The notes below the pieces were generated by a model, which was given only the letters and a program-made list of their open reading frames with translations, searched no databases and was not told the origin of the DNA. From contig OZ038389.1 of the NCBI GenBank assembly GCA_964036045.1, positions 36,970,912 through 37,034,911 of the forward strand: DNA of 64,000 nucleotides, read 5' to 3'. Positions 11,374 to 22,658 of this stretch are shown in pieces. The translations under genes were made by a program, and so were the position numbers. The stretch's first letter is position 1, and each line of letters starts with the position of its first letter. This stretch comes from Eutreptiella sp. 'Long Island Sound 2002' (lineage: Eukaryota > Euglenozoa > Euglenophyceae > Eutreptiales > Eutreptiaceae).

Positions 11374-13439
11374 TTCTACATGTTTTCTGCGCATTGCCGG
11401 TGCGGTCTCTACCGCAACCCACGTCTCTGACGCCTCGACGGCCGTTCTGGCCCCAATGCTGGGACTCAGTGGTCTTACCAGGGTCCACGTGCTACCTGCC
11501 CAGCGGTGCCTTTTTCTGTTGTTCCAGTGTATAGAACCCGCAGGAGAACTAAGATGCAAGCCTTGAGGCAACCAGCACCTGTGCTTGGTCACAGCACCGT
11601 TGCTCATGGCCCAACTGAGGTAGATGGTGCTGGTGTGCCTGTTCCCACTGTCGCTGGGGTAGCAACAAAAAGGCAAGTTAAATCACAGCAAATTGGTGCA
11701 ATGACACGCAGTTCAAAACAAGCAAATCAGCACATTGGAATGCTTTCTGGTTCGGACCTTCGTAAGTCGGCAAACCCCTCTGACCGGACAGTACTCGAGA
11801 GAATTCAGAGATCAGAGCTTTCCAGTGCTACGACTGCACGGTCAGTGTGGTAGCCGGAACCTCTTGTAGTGAGGGTGAGCGAAATCCGAAACCAGAAGAT
11901 GCAGCGGGGCCTGCCACGCCCGTCGGCATCCCAAGGTGCTGCTGGAGCATATGAAGGACTGGAGGCTGACTGGAAAACAGCAGGTTGCAGTGCATACAAG
12001 AACAGCACCAGAGCGGGATGGGGATACAACATTCAGCCTCGATTGGTCACTGTCCACTGTGGGACTGGGAACACTGCTGCCCAGGCTCTGGTTCAGGGGA
12101 AGGGGGAGTCACGTGTCGTGTACAGAGCCGTTTGGGTTCCGGGGCTTGGGAGTTGCAAGGCTGGGGGCGTTTCTTAAGGCACAGTGGCAGCATCCTCCCG
12201 GAAGATGGCCTTCATAATGGACCATTTCCCTTGCAGTAGCGTGGCAGGAGTGAGACTTCAGCATAAGCAGCATACTGGAGGAAACGTCGCTCCAACTCAA
12301 TGTCCCAGGGCCCGTACCGGAAGAGGGCCTGTTGGAATGTGTTTCTAGGCTGGCCATGCAAGGCAGCGGTTTGTTATTCGCATAGGGCACTGATGAGCGG
12401 AAGTCAGGCTAGTGACCGGTACGCTAACACAGACTGCGCGTGCTGGAATTCTGCCACAACCCATGCCCAGTGCTGACTTAGAACGGTCCAGTGTTGTTTG
12501 GTGCCATCATAAATGAGCCCTAGATCAGCACTGGGAATATTGGCGTGACTGAACGGCACCGGCATTGGCCTAAGGCCTAGAGCCCAGATGGGCCCAGGCG
12601 CCTCTGTGATGAAGATGCCATCCGGTACCTGGCACTGGGACAGGCACTGGTAGGCGATAATGGCTCGGGAAGGGGAAGCATCATCAATATTCTTGCACTG
12701 CGTGCATATTTGGCACCCACCAGTTAGGAAACCCTCTAAAACCAACCGCCTATCAAGAGACCATGCAATGGTGGAGAACCTCGTTGAACATTTGGAGACA
12801 GGAGAGTTCTACAGCTGGTCGTGTTGCTACTTTTCCTTGCTACACAGAGGTCGTAGATCCCTGAGGGGCATATCAACGCCCTTCTGAGCATTGTATCGAA
12901 CCCACCAATAAGGCTTGTCATGCATGAACGGCCTGGCTGTACATAGCTGGGCACAAGAAAGACCGTGGGCTGAGCGGGGTTCTATCGTGTTGAGCTCCAG
13001 CAGATGGACAGACCGGGCAGGGACAGACAGGGCAGGGCCCTGCAGTCACCAGAGGGCCGGCATCACGGTGCTTTCTCGGTGGCCAGGACAGACTTGTTGA
13101 GCTGCAGCACCAGACTGCATTGATAATGAACCTCAGCTGCCTGCGCCTCAGTCAGTGGTGACCGGTGACTGCTGGCAGGCAGTCCGCCGTCCTGCACAGC
13201 AACTGCCACTTGACCCAGAACCGGACCAAGATCAAGCTGCTGGAGGCTGTTCTATTTGAGCTGGAGTTCAAGACTGTCACAAATAGTGTGTGTGTTGGGG
13301 CGAGGGGGGTCACCATATTATAGAGGAAGGCCCGCATGCCAGCCTTTCAGACAGCCTGCGGGCCGGCTGGCTCAAAGGAGGGTGCCCGCGTCATTGTCGC
13401 CGCTCGGGGCGACAGGAAAAGGGGGGGCGCCCCTCTGCA
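11374..13439. other. Unassigned; possible decayed minus-strand gene at 12100-12745
   Basis: A 113-codon minus-strand frame at 12404-12745 (begins MVLEGFLTGGCQICTQCKN) looks protein-like, and a second frame with FRYGPWDIELERRFLQYAAY follows near 12270-12340, broken by a stop. Together they could be a pseudogene. No family is recognised. The rest of the interval shows nothing I can support. Confidence 0.3.
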
Positions 13440-13790
13440 TGCGGCGGACCTGCGCGGCCAGCCCGCCAGGCAAATGGAGTGCCCGCATCGGCATAGCACC
13501 GCAGGAAGAACGAGGGGTGGGTATAAGTATACGTATAGATCATACATAGCGCTGTTCCCGGTGCACCATGTGGCAGACTGGTCGCCAAAGGGCCTATGGC
13601 TGCAGATTATTGTGTCGCCATTTCTTTGAGTGCTGGCGTCAGCATGATCCAGCGGCCATGCCGCTCCAGCGGGCGCACGTGGATGCGCGTGCGCTCGCAC
13701 ATTTAGGAGCACAGGCCTTGGGTCTGAGGGCACGTTCTCCCGCCTTTTGCTTCCCGGGTGGGTCACATGGGAGGGTGCCCCCCGTGGCGA
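13440..13790. repeat. Dispersed repeat D, copy 1 (partial)
   Basis: The segment GCACCGCAGGAAGAACGAGG through the TATAAGTATACGTATAGATC core to CGTCAGCATGATCCAGC is near-identical at 20820-21012 and 22343-22530, and recognisable at 43180-43500. Copies 1 and 3 continue together to the GGGTCACATGGGAGGGTGCC block. No coding function is evident, although minus-strand frames stay open in copies 1 and 3. Confidence 0.85.
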
Positions 13791-13943
13791 CAGAGCCAGA
13801 CGCTCCGCCGCTGCTCTTCTTCGAGTTTGCTCAAGAGCACGGGGCTGGGGTTTGCTGTCCGGCCCAAAAACCCCTTCCTTTTGGTTGTTGTGCACCTACA
13901 GTCCTTTGAAGACTATATGCCAGATTTTTTTGAAAAAATTCTA

Positions 13944-13972
13944 TTGCCTATCGGCAAGACACCTCGAAGAGG
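13944..13972. repeat. Paired mini-hairpins (TTGCC..GGCAA then CCTCGAAGAGG)
   Basis: Two small palindromes sit side by side: TTGCCTATCGGCAA and CCTCGAAGAGG. The same pair, preceded by AAATTCTA, recurs at 16082-16109 and, with changes, at 16687-16713. The second hairpin appears in reverse orientation at about 18650 and 19550. Confidence 0.6.
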
Positions 13973-14231
13973 GAGGGAGCACATTCAATCAATCACTTAG
14001 CTAGTCACGAAGTCATTGCACCGGTCTGCGCACCACACACCACCTGCCGTGCCATGTGGCGTGCCGCTGTAACCAGCCCCGACGAGCGGCAACGAACAAC
14101 AGCGTGTCTTGTGGCAGGCGCTGGGCCTGCCACAAGAAATGAAAGGAAAGACACCCATTGCACCGTGAGTTCTATGCCCCACGGAGTTTTACGCAGCACC
14201 CTGTGTACAGCGCATACCATAGCCGATCGCA

Positions 14232-14596
14232 CCCCCCCCCCTTTTAAAAGCTACGCAAAAGTACCAAACTAATACGGTCCCTACACCTACTGTAGCTTGA
14301 ACAAGGCCGTAGACGCCCAGGTTCAAAAAGAGAAGATTGCATGGTGAGCTGGTTCAAGAAAAGGGAATTGAATGCACAAATACCCCCAAACTCAGAGCTA
14401 TGTGGGTTCAAGTGGGCAAACACTCACAACAAATCTGTCCATGACCCGAGGTGACTGGCAAATTTGTCACCAAACCCATGTCTTATGTGGCCGCACTGCA
14501 TTTGGTACCAAATCAAATTAGGTACCAAATTAATACGGTCCCTACGCCCGCTGTAGCTTGGACAAGGGCATAGCTTTGACAAAAGGGGGGGGGGGG
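14232..14596. mobile_element. Poly-C/poly-G-ended MITE, copy E1
   Basis: The 365-bp unit starts C10-TTTTAAAAGCTACGC and ends GCATAGCTTTGACAAAAGG plus a G-run. Both ends also contain TAATACGGTCCCTAC, in direct orientation. The interior keeps a minus-strand CACCATGCAATCTTC start (ATG at 14342), shared with copies at 15956 and 60831, followed directly by end sequence. This makes E1 an internally deleted derivative. No clear target duplication. Confidence 0.65.
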
Positions 14597-15126
14597 TGGC
14601 TGGATAGGCCGACAGAAGAGCCACTTGCATCCAGGCTACCGTGGACAACAACATACCTGCCCAGGTGGAGATAAAAGGGAGGGCATTGCACAGCGCATGG
14701 ATGAGAGTGCTGGTGACCTTTCTGGTTGCGGTGGCCCAGAAACTCCGCAGCAGAATGCCCAGTTGCCACCGTGGGCCCAAAGCGTTAGGGTGCGCAAAAG
14801 TGCGTTCGTCGTCAACGTGCACGGAAACACCCATTTCAGTCAGCGAGGAGTGCATACAGGCACCCGCAGATTGCACACCCGGGGCCTTTACACGGCATTC
14901 GCACGCCTCATCCATCACGTCACAGACCCACCCCACAGCAATGCCGTGACCGTGACCGTATGCCCTCCCCCCCCGTCCTCCCCGGGTTGGCCAGGGGTTG
15001 GCAAGCGGACACAAACCCCATACACAAGGAACACACATAAGCAGCATTACTCAGGTGCCCCATCATCAACCCCTCGCAGAATGTGGAGTTCAACTGGCAT
15101 CACAGGCATGTTTGGAAACAGAGGTA
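14597..15126. other. Spacer between poly-C/G elements
   Basis: No gene is supported. The end (about 15052-15125: GTGCCCCATCATCAACCCCT, GGCATCACAGGCA, TTTGGAAACAGA) is an extra partial copy of the upstream part of dispersed repeat D, matching 21900-21985 and about 42835-42945. Confidence 0.5.
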
Positions 15127-15707
15127 CCCCCCTCCCCAAGTCCCAAATTAATACGGTCCCAACGCCTACTGTAGCTTGGACAAGGCCGTAGCTTGCACGC
15201 GACACATACAACTACCGACACACACGTGAGTGAGTGCATGGTATGAGTGCACCTTAATGCCCAACCACGTTCCCAAAGGCTTGCAAACACAAGAAAGCGT
15301 TTGAAACCTGAAATTTCAGGTTCACAGCCATGTTCTTTTTTTTTGTTAACTCCGCCAGTCCATAAAAGGCCCCAGTGGGGAGCAGAAACATGGCAATGCC
15401 ACGGTCCATAATGGTAGTACATGCTGGTCTGTCCGGGGCGTTTAATAAAACAGTCCCTCGGATTCCCAGTAGTGGTACATGCAACCATCAGGGTATGCCT
15501 TATCGGCCACGCAGCCCAAGGAGACGCTGTGGGCTGGATCTGCCTGCGAGGAGGGAACCCTTTGTAACATTCTTCCATCATGTGCATGCTGTTCCTAACT
15601 CACTCCCGTAGACAATCGACTCAACTGTCCTCTCACGTAGTCTCTGTCACCCTCAGATATTGCTCTTTTACCCCTTGGCTGGTGATTTCAGGTTCACACC
15701 CATGTTC

Positions 15708-15956
15708 TCATAAGCAATGATGCATGAGAAACCAACCAATCCTTGGCTCCCGGGATGCGTACAGGGATCGGACAAAGAACTCGATTTTTTGAAGGGCAGC
15801 ACAGGAGTGTGTGACCACCTGCCCACCCTTCATGTACTCCAACACCGCAAACAGTTCCCCCTTGTTCAATAGTCCCTTCATTGTGGCATCCACACACTCA
15901 CAGGTGGAACGTGTGAAAATAACTGGACGCCCAGGTTCAAAAAGAGAAGATTGCAT
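15708..15956 (-). CDS. Small ORF of the poly-C/G element family
   Basis: The ATG at 15956 has a CACCATG context and starts MQSSLFEP, as at 14342 and 60831, where the frame is then truncated by deletion. The 82-residue product contains RPVIFTRSTCECVD and KGLLNKGELFAVLEYMKGG. The E2 copy encodes a related product at 21336-21587 (LSNWVFDGKLYFTRDH). No known domain is recognised. It may be the first exon of the element's own protein. Whether it is expressed is unknown. Confidence 0.4.
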   Translation of the reverse strand: MQSSLFEPGRPVIFTRSTCECVDATMKGLLNKGELFAVLEYMKGGQVVTHSCAALQKIEFFVRSLYASREPRIGWFLMHHCL

Positions 15957-16081
15957 GGTGAGCTGGCGCAAGCAAGGGGGTTAAAGGGCACAAATATCCC
16001 CAAAATCACAGCTGTGTGGGTTCAAGTGGGCAAAGACTCACAACAAATGCGTCCATGAGTCTATGTAACTAGCAAATTCTA

Positions 16082-16109
16082 TTGCCTTCGGCAGGGCACC
16101 TCGAAGAGG
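16082..16109. repeat. Paired mini-hairpins at the left edge of the satellite
   Basis: TTGCCTTCGGCAGG is followed at 16099-16109 by CCTCGAAGAGG, exactly where homology to the host element stops. CCCTCTTCGAGG appears inverted at about 19552-19563, where host homology resumes. This marks the two edges of the inserted block. Confidence 0.55.
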
Positions 16110-16120
16110 GGAGAGGGACA

Positions 16121-18045
16121 ACCATTCTTGAGCTGCTGAGGCGGGAAAACTGCATAAGCAAGTTGTGCCCTAGACCCCTTGGGAGCCACCCCACCCCCAA
16201 CACCCAAATAGTGTGACAAACGCATAAAAGGGGGCTAAAACATGCTTCACATGGGATATTTGATCATTTTGGATGGTCAAAGTATCAAAAAAATCAGTTT
16301 CAGAAATTTCCATTTTTGAGCTGTTGAGGCGGGAAAACTGCATAAGCAGGTTGCGCCCTAGACCCCTTGGGAGCCCCCCCCCCCCCCCCCAACACCCAAA
16401 TAGGGTGAAAAACACATAAAAGGGGGCTAAAACATGCTTCACATGGGATATTTGATCATTTTGGATGGTCAAAGTATCAAAAAAATCAGTTTCAGAAATT
16501 TCCATTTTTGAGCTGTTGAGGCGGGAAAACTGCATAAGCAGGTTGCGCCCTAGACCCCTTGGGACCCCCCCCCCCACACCTAAATAGGGTGAAAAACACA
16601 TAAAAGGGGGCTAAAACATGCTTTACATAGCATATTTCATCATTGTAAGTGGTCACAATATCAAAAAAATGTTTTGCAAAATTCTATTGCCTTCGGCAAG
16701 TCCACCTCGCAGAGAATCTACCCCAAGCAACACACACCCAAAAAAAGTTAAAAACTACGTACATATGGGCTAAACGTGCTTTACATATATTGGATTGTCA
16801 TTTTAGGTGATCACAATATCAAAAAAATAAGTTTCAAAAACTTCCATTTTTGAGCTGGTCACGGTGAAAAACTGCATTAGCAGGTTGTGTACCAATCCCT
16901 TGGGAGGACCCCCCCCCCACCCATTACCCAAATAGGGAGAAAAACACGTAAATACGGCCCAAAACATGCTTTACATACCTTGGATGGTCATCTTAGGTGA
17001 TCACAATATCAAAAAAATAAGTTTCAAAAACTTCCATTTTTGAGCTGTCCAGGGTGAAAAACTGCATGAGCAGGTTGTGTACCGGCCGGAGACCCACCCC
17101 CCCCACCCAATACCCAAATAGGGTGAAAATCATGTAAATACAGCCTAAAACATGCTTTACATACCTTGGATGGTCATTTTAGGTGGTCACCATATCAAAA
17201 AAACAAGTTTCAAAAACTTCCATTTTTGAGCTGGCCACGGTGAAAAACTGCATAAGCAGGTTGTGTACCAATCCCTTGGGAGACCCCCCCCCCCCCCGAC
17301 CTAATACCCAAATATGGTGAAAAACACGCAAATACGGCCTAAAACATGCTTACATACCTTGGATGGTCATTTTAGGTGGTCACCATATCAAAAAAACAAG
17401 TTTCAAAAACTTCCATTTTTGAGCTGGTCACGGTGAAAAACTGCATAAGCAGGTTGTGTACCAATCCCTTGGGAGGATCCCCCCCCTACCCATTACCCAA
17501 ATAGGGAGAAAAACACGTAAATACGGCCCAAAACATGCTTTACATACCTTGGATGGTCATTTTAGGTGATCACAATATCAAAAAAACAAGTTTCAAAAAC
17601 TTCGATTTTTGAGCTGGCCACGGTGAAAAACTGCACAAGCAGGTTGTGTACCAATCCCTTGGGAGACCCCCCCCCCGGACCTAATACCCAAATAGGGTGA
17701 AAAACACGTAAATACAGCCTAAAACATGCTTTACATACCTTGGATGGTCATTTTAGGTGGTCACCATATCAAAAAAACAAGTTTCGAAAACTTCAATTTT
17801 TGAGCTGCCTAGGGTGGAAAACTGCATAAGCAGGTTGTGTACCAATCCCTTGGGAGACCCCCCCCCCCCGGACCTAATACCCAAATAGGGTGAAAAACAC
17901 GTAAATACAGCCTAAAACATGCTTTACATAGCTTGGATGGTCATTTTAGGTGGTCACCATATCAAAAAAACAAGTTTCGAAAACTTCGATTTTTGAGCTG
18001 CCCGGGGTGAAAAACTGCGTAAGCAGGTTGTGTACCGGCCCATTC
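16121..18045. repeat. Satellite array, ~190-bp units with poly-C tracts
   Basis: Units begin with CCATTTTTGAGCTG near 16121, 16309, 16500, 16842, 17032, 17220, 17413, 17603, 17794 and 17987, a period of 188-193 bp. Each has GAAAAACTGCATAAGCAGGT, a C-tract of 7-15, CCCAAATAGGGTGAAAAACA and CTTTACATACCTTGGATGGT. The first three units form one subtype (GAGGCGGGAAAACTGC) and the last seven another (CACGGTGAAAAACTGC). Between them (16620-16840) is a degraded unit holding the second paired hairpin. The open minus frame across the first units is a by-product of a period divisible by three. Confidence 0.9.
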
Positions 18046-19561
18046 ACTAGGCCATTATTGGTGGAAACAGCCATTTCGCGTCTTTGGCACGGGTTGTGAA
18101 CGGCCCTAAGCAAGGCTAGAGACTGCAAAAAACGTCCTTCTGTATCCTAGCATGCATATACTGTCACAACATCCCCACTCGCACCCCTCAAAGTGGGTAC
18201 CACGGGGTCACCAAGGTCGCCAAAACCGCCAACATACCAAAAATGGGTGAAAAAGTGCATAAACTGCGTGAGCGCTCGTCCCACTCCGCCCCATACAAAC
18301 CCCATAGAGTCGGGACCCGGAAACACTGTTTCGGCTCAAAATCGAAAAAAACCAAAAGATTCATGATTTTGGACCCAAAAAAAGGGGGGGTCATTTTTTG
18401 ACCCCCCCCCACCCCCCCCCCCCTCCCTCAAAACCTGAAAAAAGTGGGTCTCAAGTGGGGGGGTCTGGGGGGGTCCGGACCAAAAACTCATTGGGGGATG
18501 CATTTATTGGACAAAATAATGATTTTACAAGGGGTTAAACTAACAATTCAACCCCTTGGGGTAGGGTACGCGAATAGGCCCAAAAAGGCCAAAATGGGGG
18601 GGTATGTGGCGTTTTCCCCATATATACGCCTGCCTGGCTTTGATCTAACAACCTCTGCGAGGTGATTTTCCATTTTTGACTTGTAAAGGGTTGAAAACTG
18701 CTTAAGCGGTTTGTGCTCACACCAAATGCCATTGAACCACCTACAAACAGCAATTTTGAAGCTTTTGGGGGGCCCGTGGCACGGGCTACATAGGCCCAGC
18801 GGCCACAACGTGGGTCCCCCTGGGTGCTCAAGTACCCGTATTGTCACTAAATCATCACCCAAACCCATCCCAGGGGCAACAGAAGGGTTTCGGAAAAGGC
18901 GAATTTCGGAAATCTTGCAGGTGTCACTAACCAGCCTACACAACGGCAATTTCGGGGCTTTTGGAGGGGCCATGGCTCGGGCTATATGGGCTTGGCAGCC
19001 ACTACGTGGGTCCCCATGGGTGCTCAAGTACCCGTATTGTCACTAAATCATCACCCAAACCCATCCCAGGGGCGACAGCAGGGTTTCCGAAAAAGTCGAA
19101 TTTTTGGAAATCTTGCAAGTGTCACTAAACAGCCTTATCCAGCGTGAAAACAACCAAGTCCTCACTAGCAAGGGCCCATAGGGGGGGGCGACCGGGGGTA
19201 CCTGGAGTTCGGACCCGGGACCCCCGCCATGGGTTAGGGGGTCCATGTACAAGAAAAAAGTTGCCCGGGACCTGGGTCCAAATCCACACACAGCACCCAG
19301 AATACGCAAAGAAGTTTTGACCCCCCCCCCGACACCCCCCCACCCCCCCCCCCCCACCCCCCCAAAAAGGGGTACCCGGGTACGGGGGGCTAAAGGGGTC
19401 AAAAACGAAAAATTCATTGGGGGATAATTTTCTCTCCTAAAATGATGATTTTACAAGGGGTTGGACATCCGGTACCATACCTTGGGGTATGGTACGCGAA
19501 TGACCCCAAAAAAGGGGGGTATATGGCGTACGCACCTGCGCTTGATCTAACAACCCTCTTC
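18046..19561. repeat. Related higher-order repeats after the satellite
   Basis: Two halves resemble each other: 18485-18665 and 19412-19561 share TTGGGGGATG, ATGATTTTACAAGGGGTT, GGTACGCGAATG and TTGATCTAACAACC. A third pair, 18775-18915 and 18965-19115, shares GGGTGCTCAAGTACCCGTAT and TCACTAAATCATCACCCAAA. A diverged satellite unit lies at 18667. C-tracts occur at about 18402-18423 and 19321-19363. Confidence 0.8.
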
Positions 19562-20239
19562 GAGGTTATTTGTCACCAAACCCATGTCTTATGTGGCTGC
19601 ACTACATTTGGTACCGAATTAAATTAGGTCCCAAATCAATACAGTCCCTACGCCCGCTGTAGCTTGGACAAGGGCGTAGCTTTTACAGGCGCAATCATGA
19701 TTCCACTGCAACAGTTCGAAAGTCATGGGGATGCTATGTACAGGATGCATACATCTATGAACAGAAAAGCGACTCATAGTTATATGGGCCTGAGATAGAA
19801 AGCCAAAACAAAACGTTTAGGTTATGCACCCTGCACTGAAACATGCACTGCACCACAAGTCCAACACACAGCCTGTCAAATGCTGACAACAACTCGGGGT
19901 TCAGGTCCCAACCATCAGTGCAAAGAACACACTAAGCAACACAGTCGGGGTCCTAAACTATAGTTTATATCCATAAACTAAGGATTTAGTTGCGGGCGTC
20001 ATGGTGAGACGACAGCCCTATAATATACTCGCTGTCTACATGCATAGAACTACCTTCCTTCTCAGTTCCTGTCAGGAAAACCCCGGCACTCATTCGGCCA
20101 TACAGTTGCTGAGTCCTAGTCCATGGCGTGTGTGTAGTGTGTGTGGTGTGTTAGCTCAAAAAGGGGGATGGCTGTGTATGACTGGCACTGTGGTTTGTTG
20201 GCAGTAATGCTGGCTGTAGCTTGCTGAGGGCTGTCGGCC

Positions 20240-20340
20240 CATAAGATAGGTTTTGGGCTACGTGCTGCAGCGGCAGTGCAGCCGGCCGCTGCCCTGAAGA
20301 CGCCGGTTCGAATCCCCAAGAGGGGAATACGAGGAGGAGA
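20240..20340 (+). ncRNA. tRNA-like Pol III element (SINE or pseudo-tRNA)
   Basis: GGTTCGAATCC at 20305-20315 is a perfect B box. A weak A-box-like CGTGCTGCAGCGGCAG lies about 45 bp upstream. No seven-pair acceptor stem closes it, so it is not an ordinary functional tRNA. A tRNA-derived SINE or decayed tRNA is the likeliest reading; promoter activity is inference. Confidence 0.35.
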
Positions 20341-20395
20341 TGCGGCTCCCGTCGGCCGGCGGTGGCGGTAGCTTTTACAGAGGGGGGGGGGGGAC

Positions 20396-21012
20396 AGAGA
20401 CAGAAACAGAAGCGGCAAAATGAAAAAATGGCCAATTGACGGCCCGGGGGGGGGGGGTATGGGTCTGGGTATGGATAGAGTCCTTCCACCTGCGCTGCCT
20501 TGCTGCCGTGTGGCGTTGTGTGGCTGCGTTAAATGCCTCTTCAGACTCGTCAGGGACCTGGGGGTCGCCACTGCCAGAGCCGAAGCACGGGTGAAACGGC
20601 GGTGCTGTGCTGTGCTGTGTGCTGTGTACTCTCACGGCGCTGGGGGGGGGGGGGTACCCCAGAGTGCCGGCCACCGGTGTGACCAGCGCGCCCTGGTGCC
20701 GAGTTCCTCAGGGATACAGCCAAGGCCCCATCGCTTGCATGGTGCCCGGAAGCCCAAAAGCGAATGCCGCGAAGCCCAAAAGCGACCGCGGCGAAGCCCA
20801 AAAGAGACCGCCGGGAAGCCCGCCAGGCAAATGGAGTGCCCGCATCAGCATGGCACCGCAGGAAGAACGAGGGGTGGGTATAAGTATACGTATAGATCAT
20901 ACATAGCGCTGTTCCCGGTGCACCATGTGGCAGACTGGTCGCCAAAGGGCCTATGGCTGCAGATTATTGTGTCGCCATTTCTTTGAGTGCTGGCGTCAGC
21001 ATGATCCAGCAG
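20396..21012. repeat. Dispersed repeat D, copy 2
   Basis: This aligns with copy 3 from AAACAGAAGCGGCAAAATGA through GCCCGG plus a G-run and GGATAGAGTCCTTCCACC to the GTGCTGTGCTGTG stretch, then through the conserved core ending CAGCATGATCCAGC. Copy 2 has a 35-40-bp insertion of CGAAGCCCAAAAG units at about 20750-20815, three to four tandem copies absent from copy 3. Confidence 0.85.
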
Positions 21013-21089
21013 GAAAGGCACATTGGTTTAGCTTGGGTATTGGCGTAGCAGACATACAGACTACACACACCAGGGGTTTGGCAAGCGCA

Positions 21090-21813
21090 CCCCCCCCCCT
21101 TGTAATAGCTACGCAAAAGTCCCAAATTAATACGGTCCCTACGCCTACTGCAGCTTGGACAAGGCCGTAGCTTGCACGCGACACATACAACTACCAACAC
21201 ACACGTGAGTGAGCGCATGGTATGAGTGCACATTAACCTCCTCCCAAGTTCCCAAAGGCATGCAAAAACAAGAAACTGAAAAATGAAATTTCAGGTTCAC
21301 ACCCATATTCCCACAAGCAATGAGGCATGAGAAGTCTACAAATGTACGGCTTGGAAACCCTTCTTTCGTTCATACACCATGCGGAACAACTGCACATGCT
21401 CACCATTTGAAGTTCCCTTTGCCCGAGGCTTAGGGGCTGGTGTGGGCTCGGGCAACTTCAAATTCTTGGGGATGAAATTGCGTTGCATGTGGTCCCTTGT
21501 AAAGTACAACTTCCCATCAAAGACCCAGTTCGACAAAGAGAAGATTGCATTATGAGCTGGTGCAAGCAAAGGGGATATGGTGCACAAAGATCCTCAAAAT
21601 CACAGCTGTGTGGGTTCAAGTGGGCAAGGACTCACAATAAATGTGTCCGTGAGTCTACGTGACTGTCAAATTTGTCACCAAACCCATGTCTTACGTTATT
21701 ATGGCTGCACTATATTTGGTACCGAATTAAATTAGGTCCCAAATTAATACGGTCCCTATGCCAACTGTAGCTTGGACAAGGGCGTAGCTTTTACAGACGT
21801 GGGGGGGGGGGGG
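21090..21813. mobile_element. Poly-C/poly-G-ended element, copy E2
   Basis: It starts C10-TTGTAATAGCTACGC and ends GGCGTAGCTTTTACAGACGT plus a 13-base G-run. The interior contains TAATACGGTCCCTA near both ends and a minus-strand ORF at 21336-21587. It is about twice as long as E1, so E1 is the deleted form. Confidence 0.65.
21336..21587 (-). CDS. ORF of element E2, unknown function
   Basis: The 83-residue frame contains FSLSNWVFDGKLYFTRDH, LKLPEPTPAPKPRAKG and EHVQLFRMVYERKKG, so it is a plausible protein. The N-terminal part aligns loosely with the ORF at 15708-15956 in the same relative place in its element. The original ATG seen in other copies is changed here (CATTATG in place of CACCATG on the relevant strand), so this copy may be dead. 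No known domain. Confidence 0.35.
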   Translation of the reverse strand: MCTISPLLAPAHNAIFSLSNWVFDGKLYFTRDHMQRNFIPKNLKLPEPTPAPKPRAKGTSNGEHVQLFRMVYERKKGFQAVHL

Positions 21814-21829
21814 AGGTACATGAACCCCG

Positions 21830-22658
21830 TCCCAACACCTGCCCAATGCCCGTCCCCATCCACTTGCGGTACACAAGAAAAACACATAAGCAGCATTACT
21901 CAGGTGCCCCATCATCAACCCCTCGCAGAATGGGAGGTTTGACTGGCATCACAGGCAATAGCGTTTGGAAACAGAACTACGGAAACAGAAACAGAAGCGG
22001 CAAAATGAAAAAATGGCCAATTGACGGCCCGGGGGGGGGGGTATGGGTCTGGGTATGGATAGAGTCCTTCCACCTGCGCTGCCTTGCTGCCGTGTGGCGT
22101 TGTGTGGCTGCGTTACATGCCTCTTCAGACTCGTCAGGGATCTGGGGGTCGCCGTTGCCGGAGCCGAAGCACAGGTGAAACGGCGGTGCTGTGCTGTGCT
22201 GTGTGCTGTGTACTCTCACGGCGCTGGGGGGAGGGTACCCCAGAGTGCCGGCCACCGGTGTGACCAGCGCGCCCTGGTGCCGAGTTCCTCAGGGATACAG
22301 CCGAGACCCCATCGCTTGCATAGGAAGTCAGTGCTTGGCCAGGCAAATGGAGTGCCCGCATCGGCACGGCACCGCAGGAAGAACGAGGGGTGGGTATAAG
22401 TATACGTATAGATCATACATAGCGCTGTTCCCGGTGCACCATGTGGCAGACTGGTCGCCAAAGGGCCTATGGCTGCAGATTATTGTGTCGCCATTTCTTT
22501 GAGTGCTGGCGTCAGCATGATCCAGCGGCCATGCCGCTCCAGCGGGCGCACGTGGATGCGCGTGCGCTCGCACATTTAGGAGCACAGGCCTTGGGTCTGA
22601 GGGCTCGTTCTCCCGCCTTTTGCTTCCCGGGTGGGTCACATGGGAGGGTGCCCCCCGC
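21830..22658. repeat. Dispersed repeat D, copy 3 (longest)
   Basis: It begins with CAGGTGCCCCATCATCAACC (also at about 15050), continues through the part shared with copy 2 and the core shared with copies 1 and 4, and ends with the GGGTCACATGGGAGGGTGCC block shared with copy 1. It serves as the reference copy. No recognisable protein. Confidence 0.85.

Larger units (their letters stand above)
15127..20394. mobile_element. Large composite poly-C/poly-G element E4 containing a satellite array
   Basis: The left end (C-rich run, CCCAAATTAATACGGTCCC, GTAGCTTGGACAAGGCCGTA) matches copy E2 at 21090. Homology to the family runs to about 16075 (ACTCACAACAAATGCGTCC), stops, and resumes at 19562 with TTGTCACCAAACCCATGTCT, which in E1-E3 follows directly. 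After 19690 it continues like E3 (GGCGCAATCATGATT, CTGCAACAGTTC). A GGTAGCTTTTACAGAGG plus G-run at about 20365-20394 resembles the right end of E2. The satellite at 16121-19560 therefore seems to lie inside a family member. The outer right boundary is the least certain point. Confidence 0.5.

Noticed and set aside
16170-16601. 143-codon minus frame with a repeating peptide across the satellite
   Set aside because: The first units have a period divisible by three, so one frame stays open by arithmetic. The other units are closed.
16121-18045. CRISPR-like array
   Set aside because: Units are ~190 bp and similar throughout, without short repeats separated by unique spacers; the context is eukaryotic.
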